From contig NZ_RYZZ01000007.1 of NCBI RefSeq assembly GCF_003989135.1, positions 248,001 to 312,000 on the forward strand: 64,000 nucleotides of DNA, given 5' to 3'. The stretch comes from Peribacillus cavernae. Lineage in GTDB: Bacteria; Bacillota; Bacilli; Bacillales; DSM-1321. The stretch's first letter is position 1. Each line of letters opens with the position of its first letter. The translations under genes and the position numbers were made by a program. Positions 53,469 through 61,614 of this stretch are shown here, one piece after another. The notes below the pieces were generated by a model that saw nothing but the letters and a program-made list of their open reading frames with translations, had not been told where the DNA came from and did not search any database.

Positions 53469-53639
53469 ATGATAGCTACTAAATCCAGGCAGGGTGCTAT
53501 TGAAAAAAAGCGGCAAGAAATGATAGATCTCGCAGATGCTTTTGGATATACGAACCCAGATACAATTAAGGCAAGCCAGGAATTAGATAAACTTATGAAC
53601 GCTATAGTCCTTGATAGGCGATCTTTTCGCTTTTCTTAA
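53469..53639 (+). CDS. Spo0E-family aspartyl-phosphate phosphatase (small ORF)
   Basis: A 56-residue protein, short for most gene callers. It reads IEKKRQEMIDLADAFGY and then KASQELDKLMNAIV; the SQELD motif is the Spo0E family signature for dephosphorylating Spo0A-P. ATG start follows AGAGAGG by about nine bases, and a strong terminator follows. Two antiparallel helices are expected. Its presence implies a spore former. Confidence 0.85.
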   Translation: MIATKSRQGAIEKKRQEMIDLADAFGYTNPDTIKASQELDKLMNAIVLDRRSFRFS

Positions 53640-53675
53640 AAAAGCGATTTCCGAATTCATGGATGACTTTTGCAG

Positions 53676-53713
53676 AAAACAGCTGTCCCGTATGGTAGCG
53701 GGACAGCTGTTTT
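53676..53713. terminator. Bidirectional terminator between the spo0E-like gene and ywnH
   Basis: Perfect 15-bp stem AAAACAGCTGTCCCG / CGGGACAGCTGTTTT with an eight-base loop, flanked by A and T runs. Confidence 0.9.
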
Positions 53714-53739
53714 ATTGTTTTATTATGGCTGTGAAAATC

Positions 53740-54240
53740 TCAAACTCGCTTTCCGAGTATAGCCAGGTCTCTTTCAATGCCGTCCAGTTCTGCCACCCGG
53801 GGAAGATGAGCCCATTCTTCAAAACTTGACTTTGAGAATAGCTTTATGCTTGGTGTATTGTGTGCAAAGATAAATCCGAGGAGCGTTTTTATCCCTAATC
53901 CCGGGCTTAGCTGTGTTGCCTTTTCCAGGGCCCAGCGTCCGATTCCTTTTCCCCTGAATTGTCCATCGATATAAATGCTTATTTCAGCGGTCGCTTGATA
54001 GGCGGGTCGCCCATAAAAGGATTGAAAGCTTATCCAGCCGCAAATTTCATTGCCAGATATGATGACATATAGCGGCCGGGTTTTGCGGTTATGTTCATGG
54101 AACCATGTCAAACGGCTTTCCACTGTTACCGGCTCACTGTCTGCTGTTACCATTCTTGATGGGATGGTTGAATTATAAATGGCAACAATTTTCGGCAATA
54201 CTTCAAGAGTTGCCTCTTTTAAGATGAGATTTTCCTGCAT
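53740..54240 (-). CDS. ywnH: GNAT N-acetyltransferase (YwnH, phosphinothricin acetyltransferase-like)
   Basis: 166-residue GNAT enzyme. It resembles B. subtilis Ywn[46 protein letters not shown], acetyl-CoA site QFRGKGIG, and [19 protein letters not shown]. Start set at the ATG (complement of 54238-54240) after GAGGAG. Transfers acetyl from acetyl-CoA to a small amine such as phosphinothricin or methionine sulfoximine; the true substrate here is unknown. Confidence 0.9.
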   Translation of the reverse strand: MQENLILKEATLEVLPKIVAIYNSTIPSRMVTADSEPVTVESRLTWFHEHNRKTRPLYVIISGNEICGWISFQSFYGRPAYQATAEISIYIDGQFRGKGIGRWALEKATQLSPGLGIKTLLGFIFAHNTPSIKLFSKSSFEEWAHLPRVAELDGIERDLAILGKRV

Positions 54241-54407
54241 GATGAAACTCCTCACAAATCATTCTTTTGATCGTAAGAACATCATACAACGATTCCCGGT
54301 CCTTGGCTATACGAATTCAGTATTTGCCAGTGTTGGTTACTCATCTGCCGAAATCGGGTAGAAGTATGAGATAAAACCATCTTAGACTGCATGCAAAGGG
54401 AGCTATT

Positions 54408-55112
54408 ATGAAGAAATTATCGATTGGATTAATTACTTTTATTATCACTTCGTTGATCTGGTTTTCTTTTTATACCAAAAGCAAGAGTGATGACCCTGTT
54501 ATCATGGCATTTGGCGATTCCCTGACGTACGGTTATGGTGATACACAGGGAGAGGGCTATGTGGATGGCGTAGAGGAAGAGCTGAATAATTCTGGCAGCA
54601 GTAAACGATTCAGAATCTGGAATTATGGGATTATAGGGCAGGAAACGGACGGTGTTCTGGAACAGTTGGACGATATCCGTATAAAAAGCAAACTCGATGA
54701 AGCCGATTACTTTATCCTTTTTATCGGGACTAATGATTTAATAAACAGCAATGGCGGAGATTTACAACCGCTGAATGAGAAAAAAATCAACGATGCAAAA
54801 CCAGAATATAAACAGCACATAACAAAAATTTTGAGCATCCTTAAGAAAGAGAATAAAGAGGCTCCGATCATCGTGCTTGGTTTGTATAATCCCTATCAAA
54901 ACCAGAAACACATTGAAAAACAAATAGATGAATGGGATCAGACGATCATTAAAACGGTGAGAAATGATAGGAGAATTACATACATTCCGACCAATGATCT
55001 TTTTAAAAACAAAAAGAAGCAAAAATATTTTAGCGATTCTCTTCATCCAAACGAGCAGGGGTATCAGTTAATTACTTCACGAATTCTAGACAGGTACCAA
55101 TTTAAGAGATAA
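54408..55112 (+). CDS. SGNH/GDSL-type esterase, membrane-anchored or secreted
   Basis: 234 residues with an N-terminal hydrophobic anchor (IGLITFIITSLIWFSFY). The SGNH motifs are AFGDSLTYGYG (Ser), NYGIIGQ (Gly), FIGTNDL (Asn) and DSLHPNEQGY (Asp/His). It acts outside the membrane as a lipase or esterase of the TesA/YpmR type. Stands alone; ribosome binding site GGGAGC. Confidence 0.9.
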   Translation: MKKLSIGLITFIITSLIWFSFYTKSKSDDPVIMAFGDSLTYGYGDTQGEGYVDGVEEELNNSGSSKRFRIWNYGIIGQETDGVLEQLDDIRIKSKLDEADYFILFIGTNDLINSNGGDLQPLNEKKINDAKPEYKQHITKILSILKKENKEAPIIVLGLYNPYQNQKHIEKQIDEWDQTIIKTVRNDRRITYIPTNDLFKNKKKQKYFSDSLHPNEQGYQLITSRILDRYQFKR

Positions 55113-55236
55113 GACTATTTTTTAATAAGAAAATGAAAAGAGTTATTCATTAGAATGCTGAGAAAAAAACAGCTATACTTTTGAGGAAAGCATTTTGGTA
55201 TACTATAAAACGATTCGTAAGGTGGGGATATGAAAG

Positions 55237-55722
55237 ATGAACGAAAATCAAAAAATCCGGGAAGAACTGTTGAAAAGTGTCGAAGATTTATCTGACCGGC
55301 AGTTAAATGAAAAAGTAGAAGCAGGAAGCTGGACGATTATGCAGGTTTTGGACCACCTTTATTTAATGGAAATGACGATTTCAAAAAGCATTGCCGGTGA
55401 ACTTGCAAATGAAAAAAGTGAAGCGGCTCCATTAAAACCGATCCATTTAACGGTTAACAGATCCACCAAAGTAGCTGCACCTTCTTTTGTCAAACCATCA
55501 GACGATTTTATTTCCCTTGCAGAAATGAAGGGAAAGCTCAGTGAATCCAGAAAAACGCTGATCCGTGTCACTGAAGGTGCATCCGAACAAGCTTTAGAAC
55601 AAAAGTCTTTTCCACATCCCATATTCGGGCCGCTGAGCTTAAAACAATGGACCCCTTTTGTCGGGTATCACGAAAAAAGGCATATGGCACAAATTGAAGA
55701 ATTGAAGGGGAAACTAAGTTAA
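55237..55722 (+). CDS. DinB-family protein
   Basis: 161-residue four-helix-bundle protein of the DinB/YfiT-like superfamily. The metal-binding His residues are in MQVLDHLYLMEM (about residue 46) and near the C-terminus in GYHEKRHMAQIEELKG. Relatives are thiol-dependent S-transferases or of unknown role. ATG start after GGTGGGG. Confidence 0.9.
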   Translation: MNENQKIREELLKSVEDLSDRQLNEKVEAGSWTIMQVLDHLYLMEMTISKSIAGELANEKSEAAPLKPIHLTVNRSTKVAAPSFVKPSDDFISLAEMKGKLSESRKTLIRVTEGASEQALEQKSFPHPIFGPLSLKQWTPFVGYHEKRHMAQIEELKGKLS

Positions 55723-55826
55723 AACCCTATTTGTAAATGGCCCCAATAGAGTGGCGGGTTCATTTTGAAAATATATTGCCAAATGTAAATAATTAAAGAA
55801 ATGTTAAGTAAACTACCTTTAGAGAG

Positions 55827-56381
55827 TTGAATACAGTGTTCGCTAAATATATAAGGATATTGATTGGGTTATTTTTGATTATAGTGTTGCCTGGATGGCT
55901 GATTTATTATTATTTTGTGCCGCCCGACCCTGATGAACTGGAACTGCCGGACGGTCTCCATCCTCTTGTCGTAGAAAAAAGGGATATACTGATCGGCAGG
56001 GCCGGTGAAGCCGGAATTCCAATCCTTATTACGGATGGATACAGAACGATAGAAGATCAAAATCAACTCTATGAGCGGGGAAGGTCACAGCCTGGAAAAA
56101 TTGTAACATATGCCAGGGGCGGGGAATCACTCCACAATTTCGGGCTTGCGATTGACTTTGCCTTGCTGAACAAAAAAGGAAATGCCATATGGGATATGCA
56201 ATATGACGGCAATCGAAATGGCAAGAGAGATTGGGCTGAAGTTGTGACAATGGCAAAGCAAGAAGGCTTTCAATGGGGAGGAGACTTTAAGGGCAGTTTT
56301 AAAGATTACCCGCATCTGGAAATGGGTTTTGGGCTAAGTCTGAGAGAACTGCAGCGTGGTGAAAAGCCTCCCCTTCCTTAA
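55827..56381 (+). CDS. M15-family D,D-/L,D-carboxypeptidase-like (VanY/CwlK type)
   Basis: 184 residues with an N-terminal membrane segment (IRILIGLFLIIVLPGWLIYYYF) and an extracellular peptidase domain. The zinc site is H-x6-D in SLHNFGLAIDFAL and the last His in YPHLEM; DGYRTIEDQNQLYERGR is family-typical. Likely trims cell wall peptides. The start is a TTG at 55827 or a GTG at 55836; the latter leaves more room after AGAGAG. Close to family length either way. Confidence 0.88.
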   Translation: MNTVFAKYIRILIGLFLIIVLPGWLIYYYFVPPDPDELELPDGLHPLVVEKRDILIGRAGEAGIPILITDGYRTIEDQNQLYERGRSQPGKIVTYARGGESLHNFGLAIDFALLNKKGNAIWDMQYDGNRNGKRDWAEVVTMAKQEGFQWGGDFKGSFKDYPHLEMGFGLSLRELQRGEKPPLP

Positions 56382-56606
56382 TGAAATCTGACTATTGACT
56401 CACAAGGTGAAAAATGTGCTGCTGTAGAGACATCTTAAATCTTGAACTGATTTTGGATACAGAATGAAGCGATACATATTTTGTTTTACTGGCTGAACCA
56501 GTAGATAAAAAACACTGAAGTTTGGAAGCGGCAGCTTTGCCTAACCCCCTATTTTTGTTATAAAGTGTAGAAGTGAAGAATTTATAGTCGAAGGAGTTCA
56601 GTATCG

Positions 56607-57119
56607 ATGGAAGAAACAAAACACAACAGGGATTCACTTGTCATCAAAACAAGTATTGTCCTTCCCCCTGATACGAATAATCTTGGAACGATGTTTGGCG
56701 GGAAATTGATGGCGTATATTGATGATGTGGCTGCCATATCAGCGATGCGCCACTCTAGAACAAATTCGGTCACTGCTTCAATGGATTCAGTGGATTTCCT
56801 CCATCCGATTTATGAAGGAAATTCCGTTTGTCTGGAGGGGTTTGTTACTTATACAGGACGTACATCCATGGAGGTTATGGTAAGAGTAATTGCCGAGGAT
56901 CTGCTGACAGGTGAACGAAATATTTGCGCGATCTCATTTTTAACCTTTGTTGCTATCGATGGTAATGGAAAACCGACACCGGTTCCTAAGCTGGTCCCGC
57001 AAACTGATATGCAGAAAAACCTGTTTGAAACCGGCAAGCATAGAGCGGAAATCCGTAAGAAAAGAAGAAAAGATACTGAATTAATTGCAAGCACGTTTGG
57101 TGCTGATCTGCCTTGGTAA
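56607..57119 (+). CDS. ykhA: Acyl-CoA thioesterase (YkhA-like hotdog)
   Basis: 170-residue hotdog-fold acyl-CoA hydrolase. PPDTNNLGTMFGGKLMAYIDDVAAISAMRH has the N/H-x-x-G-x-x-(F)GG pattern and the catalytic acidic residues; SMDSVDFLHPI and FLTFVAIDGNGKPTPVP are conserved. Hydrolyses fatty acyl-CoAs. ATG start after AAGGAG. Confidence 0.92.
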   Translation: MEETKHNRDSLVIKTSIVLPPDTNNLGTMFGGKLMAYIDDVAAISAMRHSRTNSVTASMDSVDFLHPIYEGNSVCLEGFVTYTGRTSMEVMVRVIAEDLLTGERNICAISFLTFVAIDGNGKPTPVPKLVPQTDMQKNLFETGKHRAEIRKKRRKDTELIASTFGADLPW

Positions 57120-57121
57120 TA

Positions 57122-57305
57122 AGAAAAGCGCAAGCGCCTTGGTCAGCCCCGACCAGCATAAGCCAAGCATCTGTATGGGGAGCGGTTTTCTCCCCATCAG
57201 ATGATTGGCTTATGACCTCGAGGCCGACTAAGATCGCCACGTCCTTATGTCTTCGTCGGCACTAGCACGTCCTGTGCGTCGGGGCTAGGCTGCTTGCGCT
57301 AGACA
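57122..57305. repeat. Large imperfect palindromic intergenic repeat
   Basis: About 180 bases, GC-rich against its surroundings. Outer arms are AAGCGCAAGCGCC and GGCTGCTTGCGCTAGAC, and inner arms GCATAAGCCAA and TTGGCTTATGAC around a GGGGAGC/CTCCCC centre. This type of element recurs in Bacillaceae intergenic regions, so related copies are expected elsewhere in the genome. Confidence 0.7.
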
Positions 57306-57347
57306 CCAGTACACATTAAAAAAGTTATCCTTTCTTTTTTTAAAATG

Positions 57348-57384
57348 AAAAGGTGTCCTGCAATCTGCATGGACACCTTTCTTA
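57348..57384 (-). terminator. Terminator of the BI-1-like remnant
   Basis: AAAGGTGTCC pairs with GGACACCTTT. On the minus strand it follows the fragment below directly and is followed by T-rich sequence. Confidence 0.7.
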
Positions 57385-57466
57385 TTAGTCATCTCTTGAT
57401 AGTATTCCAAAGAAGCGCAGAATATTAATGAACAGGTTGATAAAATCAAGGTTGAGCTGTTGGTTA
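57385..57466 (-). pseudogene. C-terminal scrap of a Bax inhibitor-1/YccA-family protein
   Basis: Minus strand reads NQQLNLDFINLFINILRFFG and ends SRDD followed by two stops, like the end of YetJ/YccA-type membrane proteins. The rest of the gene is missing, though its terminator is still present. Confidence 0.5.
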
Positions 57467-57497
57467 TTTTAAAAGAAGACAATAATTAAGAAGTGAT

Positions 57498-57775
57498 GCA
57501 GCATGAGGATGAATTTCTCATGCTGCTTTTCTGTAAAATGGGAAGTTTAATTTTTCGCAACATTAAATGGTGTACTACAGCGCAAGCAGTTAGATTCTTC
57601 GAAAGCCTTGAACTTTTTTATCATATTCCTAAACAGAAATCAATAGGTTTATATAAAGAAAGAATAGAAAAAGTTTTAATAGTTTTCTTCAGTACCTGCT
57701 CCGTCCATTTTCGATTGCAATGTTGTAATTCATTTTCTATTTTCTTTCCCGAAAAATTGATAGGGGGGAACCTAA
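57498..57775 (+). other. Terminator hairpin and gene-free leader before the opp operon
   Basis: GCAGCATGAG (57498-57507) pairs with CTCATGCTGC (57517-57526) followed by TTTT, a good terminator without an adjacent upstream gene. The remaining 245 bases are AT-rich; no clear promoter was identified. A 96-codon frame here has no family features and is not called. Confidence 0.6.
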
Positions 57776-58777
57776 ATCAATAGACCAATATTACAAATAG
57801 AGAACCTAACCACTTCGTTCCGTTTACAAGACGGATATCATGCAGCTGTGGATAACGTTTCTTTTACGGTGAATGAAAATGAGATCGTTGCTGTAGTTGG
57901 GGAATCGGGATGCGGTAAAAGTGCCCTCGCACTTTCAATTATGCAATTACATAATAAACAAAGGACCAAAATAGAAGGTGCCATTAGATACAGAGATAGT
58001 GATTTGGTTGCACTGAATGAAGCACAAATGAATAAGCTGCGCGGCAAGGATCTGGGAATGATTTTTCAAGAGTCATTAACTGCCCTCAATCCGTTGATGA
58101 CGGTTGGCAGGCAGATTGAGGAGAATCTCGATTATCACACCGATCTTACTAAGAAAGCAAAGAAGGCAAGGACCATGGAATTGTTGGCTAAGGTTGGAAT
58201 CCCTTTGCCTGAATTCACTTATAAGCAATATCCCCATGAATTATCAGGCGGAATGCGGCAAAGGAGCATGATTTCAATGGCGATCGCCTGCAACCCGTCC
58301 GTTATCATAGCCGATGAGCCGACAACAGCACTGGATGTAACAATCCAGGCACAAATCCTTGATTTGTTAAAATCAATCCAGAAAAAAACGCATATGGGGA
58401 TTATCCTGATCACCCACGATTTGGGCGTGGTTGCGGAAATTGCCGACCGGATTGTGGTGATGTACGCAGGTCAGGTAGTGGAAATGGGAACCGTGCTGCG
58501 AATTTTTAAAAACCCTCGGCATCCATATACACGTTCACTGATGAATTCGATTCCATCCGCTGCTACCGGGCAAGATCGCTTGCATGTTATCGAAGGTGCG
58601 GTACCTTCGATTACGAGAATGCCACGCCAAGGCTGTCGTTTCAAGGATAGAATTTCTTGGATTCCTGATAATACCCACGAAAATTCCCCGGAATTACACG
58701 AAGTTGCCAGTGATCACTGGGTACGCTGCTCTTGTTATAAGCATTTTTATTTTCAAGGCAGAAAGGAGAAGCGATGA
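57776..58777 (+). CDS. Oligopeptide ABC transporter ATPase OppD-like, non-AUG start
   Basis: 333-residue ATPase: Walker A GESGCGKS, signature ELSGGMRQR, Walker B VIIADEPTTALD, THDLG. The full N-terminus (NRPILQIENLTTSFRL, first strand of the ABC domain) is encoded upstream of the first standard start (GTG 57848). It begins at an ATC codon at 57776, seven bases after GGGGGG and right after a stop. The ATG seems to have mutated to ATC, leaving an inefficient start or a shortened protein. The C-terminal tail has GCRFKDRIS and VRCSCYK but lacks two of the four cysteines usual in this family (compare dppD). Confidence 0.8.
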   Translation: MNRPILQIENLTTSFRLQDGYHAAVDNVSFTVNENEIVAVVGESGCGKSALALSIMQLHNKQRTKIEGAIRYRDSDLVALNEAQMNKLRGKDLGMIFQESLTALNPLMTVGRQIEENLDYHTDLTKKAKKARTMELLAKVGIPLPEFTYKQYPHELSGGMRQRSMISMAIACNPSVIIADEPTTALDVTIQAQILDLLKSIQKKTHMGIILITHDLGVVAEIADRIVVMYAGQVVEMGTVLRIFKNPRHPYTRSLMNSIPSAATGQDRLHVIEGAVPSITRMPRQGCRFKDRISWIPDNTHENSPELHEVASDHWVRCSCYKHFYFQGRKEKR

Positions 58778-58780
58778 CAG

Positions 58781-59707
58781 ATGGCATTACTCAATGTGAA
58801 TGACTTAAAGGTTTATTTTCCGATTGTCGGCGGTTTTTTTAGGAGAGTGACAGATTATGTGCGTGCCGTTGATGGCGTCTCCTTCGAACTTCATGAGGGA
58901 GAAACCTATGGATTGGTCGGGGAATCAGGAAGCGGTAAGTCAACGGCCGGAAAGGCAATCATGAGTTTGAATAAGGCTGCTTCAGGAGAGATCCTGTTTG
59001 GCAACAAGGATATCACCAAGCTCAGCGGGAGCCAAATCAAGCCGTTGCGCAGAGACATACAAATGATTTTCCAAGACCCTTATTCTTCCTTGAATCCTAA
59101 GAAGAGAGTGCTTGATATAATCGCAGAACCTTTGCGCAATTATGAGCGCATGTCTTCGGTCGAAGAGAAAAAAGTTGTCCAGAACTATCTGGATAAGGTG
59201 GGACTGGATTCAGAAGCCATTCACAAATACCCGCATGAATTCTCTGGAGGGCAACGACAGCGTATTGGTATTGCCCGTGCATTGACACTTAAACCGAAGT
59301 TAATTATTGCAGACGAACCGGTGTCAGCTCTCGATGTATCTGTACAAGCCCAGGTATTAAACTTCCTGCAGGAGCTGCAGGAAGAATACAAACTGACCTA
59401 TTTATTCATAGGCCATGATTTAGGAGTCATTCGGCACATGTGCAGCCGTATCGGAGTGATGTATCGGGGACGGTTGGTAGAAGAGGGGACAAGCAGTGAA
59501 ATTTATGAGAATCCGCGGCATCTCTATACAAAGCGGCTGATTGCGGCCATTCCCGATATACGGCCAGAAACACGCAGAGAAAAGGAACGGTTGAGAAACG
59601 CACTGAAGGAAGAGTATGAGCAAACCTTCGCTTCATATTTTGATGACACTGGAAGAGCTTATGATTTAAAGCGGATTTCCGAAACGCATTCGGTGGCATT
59701 ACCTTAG
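58781..59707 (+). CDS. Oligopeptide ABC transporter ATPase OppF-like
   Basis: 308-residue ATPase with Walker A GESGSGKS, signature EFSGGQRQR, Walker B LIIADEPVSALD and GHDLG. An N-terminal PIVGGFFRRVTDYVRAVDGV insert is typical of OppF. The tail is short and lacks the cysteine motif. ATG start; the AAAGGAG site lies inside the end of oppD. Partner of the preceding ATPase. Confidence 0.9.
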   Translation: MALLNVNDLKVYFPIVGGFFRRVTDYVRAVDGVSFELHEGETYGLVGESGSGKSTAGKAIMSLNKAASGEILFGNKDITKLSGSQIKPLRRDIQMIFQDPYSSLNPKKRVLDIIAEPLRNYERMSSVEEKKVVQNYLDKVGLDSEAIHKYPHEFSGGQRQRIGIARALTLKPKLIIADEPVSALDVSVQAQVLNFLQELQEEYKLTYLFIGHDLGVIRHMCSRIGVMYRGRLVEEGTSSEIYENPRHLYTKRLIAAIPDIRPETRREKERLRNALKEEYEQTFASYFDDTGRAYDLKRISETHSVALP

Positions 59708-59720
59708 GAGGGATAAGACT

Positions 59721-60686
59721 GTGTGGAAATTTATTCTTAGACGTATTTTGGGAATGATACCCCAGCTTTTTGTTTTGAGTATTCTAGTGTTCATGATGGC
59801 TAAAGCGATGCCGGGCGATGCCTTGACCGGGAGGCAGATGGACCCTAAAGCAGATCCGGAACGGATTGCAGAACAACGCGTGCAAATGGGTCTGAACGAT
59901 CCGGTTCATGTTCAATATATCCGCTGGATCAAAAATATAGCACATGGTGACTGGGGGGTCTCCTACACCCATAAAACCAGGGTTACCGAAGTAATCGGGG
60001 ACCGAATTTGGAATACCGTATACCTGGCTTTCGGGACACTTCTGATAACATATCTTCTGGCCATTCCCCTGGGAATCATCAGCGGACGCTGGAATGATTC
60101 CTGGATGGATAAGGCAATCACCGGTTATAACTATTTGGGATATGCAACTCCTGTCTTCATTTTTGCGTTGCTTATGTTATTTTTGTTCAGCTTTACATTT
60201 GCATTATTTCCTGCGGGAGGGAGCGTCGACCCATATATCGAGCCAGGAACGTTTTCGTATGTGTTGAACAAAATCAACCATTTGGTATTGCCGGTCATGA
60301 GCGGTGCCCTGGTGGCGACAGTTACCACGGTCCAGTATTTGAAAAATGAGATCATTGATACAAAGACCAGGGACTTTATCCGGACAGCCAGGTCGAAAGG
60401 CATACCGGATTCAAAGGTATACAGCGGACATATCCTCAGAAATGCATTTTTGCCGATTGCCGCTTTTTTAGGTTATGAAATTACCGGCCTTGTCGGAGGC
60501 TCGGTTTTTATTGAATCAATATACAGTTATCCCGGAATCGGCCAACTATTCGTTACATCAGTTATGCTCCGGGATTTCAGCGTAGTTACGGCCCTCGTGA
60601 TGATGACAAGCTTTGCCACACTGCTTGGTACTCTTCTTTCTGACATTATCTTAAGTGCGGTAGATCCGCGTATTCGCATTGAATAG
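59721..60686 (+). CDS. Oligopeptide ABC transporter permease OppB-like
   Basis: 321-residue permease with N-terminal ILRRILGMIPQLFVLSILVF, AMPGDALTG loop and EAA loop around FIRTARSKGIPDSKVYSGHI. Six hydrophobic segments. GTG start after TAGGAGGG. Confidence 0.92.
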   Translation: MWKFILRRILGMIPQLFVLSILVFMMAKAMPGDALTGRQMDPKADPERIAEQRVQMGLNDPVHVQYIRWIKNIAHGDWGVSYTHKTRVTEVIGDRIWNTVYLAFGTLLITYLLAIPLGIISGRWNDSWMDKAITGYNYLGYATPVFIFALLMLFLFSFTFALFPAGGSVDPYIEPGTFSYVLNKINHLVLPVMSGALVATVTTVQYLKNEIIDTKTRDFIRTARSKGIPDSKVYSGHILRNAFLPIAAFLGYEITGLVGGSVFIESIYSYPGIGQLFVTSVMLRDFSVVTALVMMTSFATLLGTLLSDIILSAVDPRIRIE

Positions 60687-60702
60687 GAAGTGGTGAAGAA
60701 GA

Positions 60703-61599
60703 ATGGAAATGAAAGCAGGAACCATTAAATCGGAAGAAAAGTCGCTGGCTGGCTATACAGTCATCTGGAAGGAGTTTAAAAACGATAAACTGGCGCTGGT
60801 CTCGCTGTTCCTATTGGCAGTTATCTTAATGGCTGTCTACGGGATCTCTTTAATGAAGGATGTTGAAGATATCGTTAAAGTAGACTTCTTATCAATCTAT
60901 ATGCCTCCATCAGGGGAGCACTGGCTTGGGACTGATTATGGCGGTAGGGACATTTTCGGCCAGCTGGTCATTGGAACCAAAAACTCATTCACCATCAGCC
61001 TGTGCATTACAACAATAACGGCCATTCTCGGCTTAGCGGCCGGTCTTACCGCAGGATACTTTGGCGGGGTTATTGATGCGATCATCATGCGCATGATCGA
61101 TTTTATCATTATCCTGCCGTTATTAATGTTTGTCATTGTGTTCGTAACAATTGTGCCGAACTATAACATTTATGCTTTTATATTGATTATGTCTGCCTTC
61201 CTGTGGACCGGCAAAGCAAGATTAATTCGCTCAAAAGTCCTGGCAGAGCGGGAAATGGATTATGTGCATGCTTCCCAGACGCTCGGAACGCCGCATTGGA
61301 AGATCATGTTAGTTCAAATTCTTCCTAATGTAAGTTCACTGATTATCGTTAATTTCACATTAAATCTTGCAGGGAATATTGGTCTTGAATCTGGCTTAAC
61401 TTTTTTGGGATTTGGTCTTCCGGAAAGTACACCAAGTTTAGGGACTCTTGTCAGTTATGCAACCAATCCTGATGTCTTGCAGAACAAATGGTGGATCTGG
61501 GTACCTGCATCCGTGCTGATCCTTGTGCTGATGCTATGCATCAATTTCATTGGGGAGGTATTGAAACGCTCAGGCGATGCCAGACAGAGAAGAGGGTAA
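60703..61599 (+). CDS. Oligopeptide ABC transporter permease OppC-like
   Basis: 298-residue permease with the PPSGEHWLGTDYGGRDIFGQ block, six hydrophobic segments and an EAA loop around DYVHASQTLGTPHWKIMLVQ. It forms the pore with the preceding permease. ATG start after GGAAGTGG, 16 bases downstream of oppB. Confidence 0.92.
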   Translation: MEMKAGTIKSEEKSLAGYTVIWKEFKNDKLALVSLFLLAVILMAVYGISLMKDVEDIVKVDFLSIYMPPSGEHWLGTDYGGRDIFGQLVIGTKNSFTISLCITTITAILGLAAGLTAGYFGGVIDAIIMRMIDFIIILPLLMFVIVFVTIVPNYNIYAFILIMSAFLWTGKARLIRSKVLAEREMDYVHASQTLGTPHWKIMLVQILPNVSSLIIVNFTLNLAGNIGLESGLTFLGFGLPESTPSLGTLVSYATNPDVLQNKWWIWVPASVLILVLMLCINFIGEVLKRSGDARQRRG

Positions 61600-61614
61600 A
61601 GGGAGTGAAACTTG

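Noticed and set aside
57493-57783. 96-codon plus-strand frame upstream of the opp operon
   Set aside because: It runs through a terminator hairpin and the opp ribosome binding site and has no recognisable domain.
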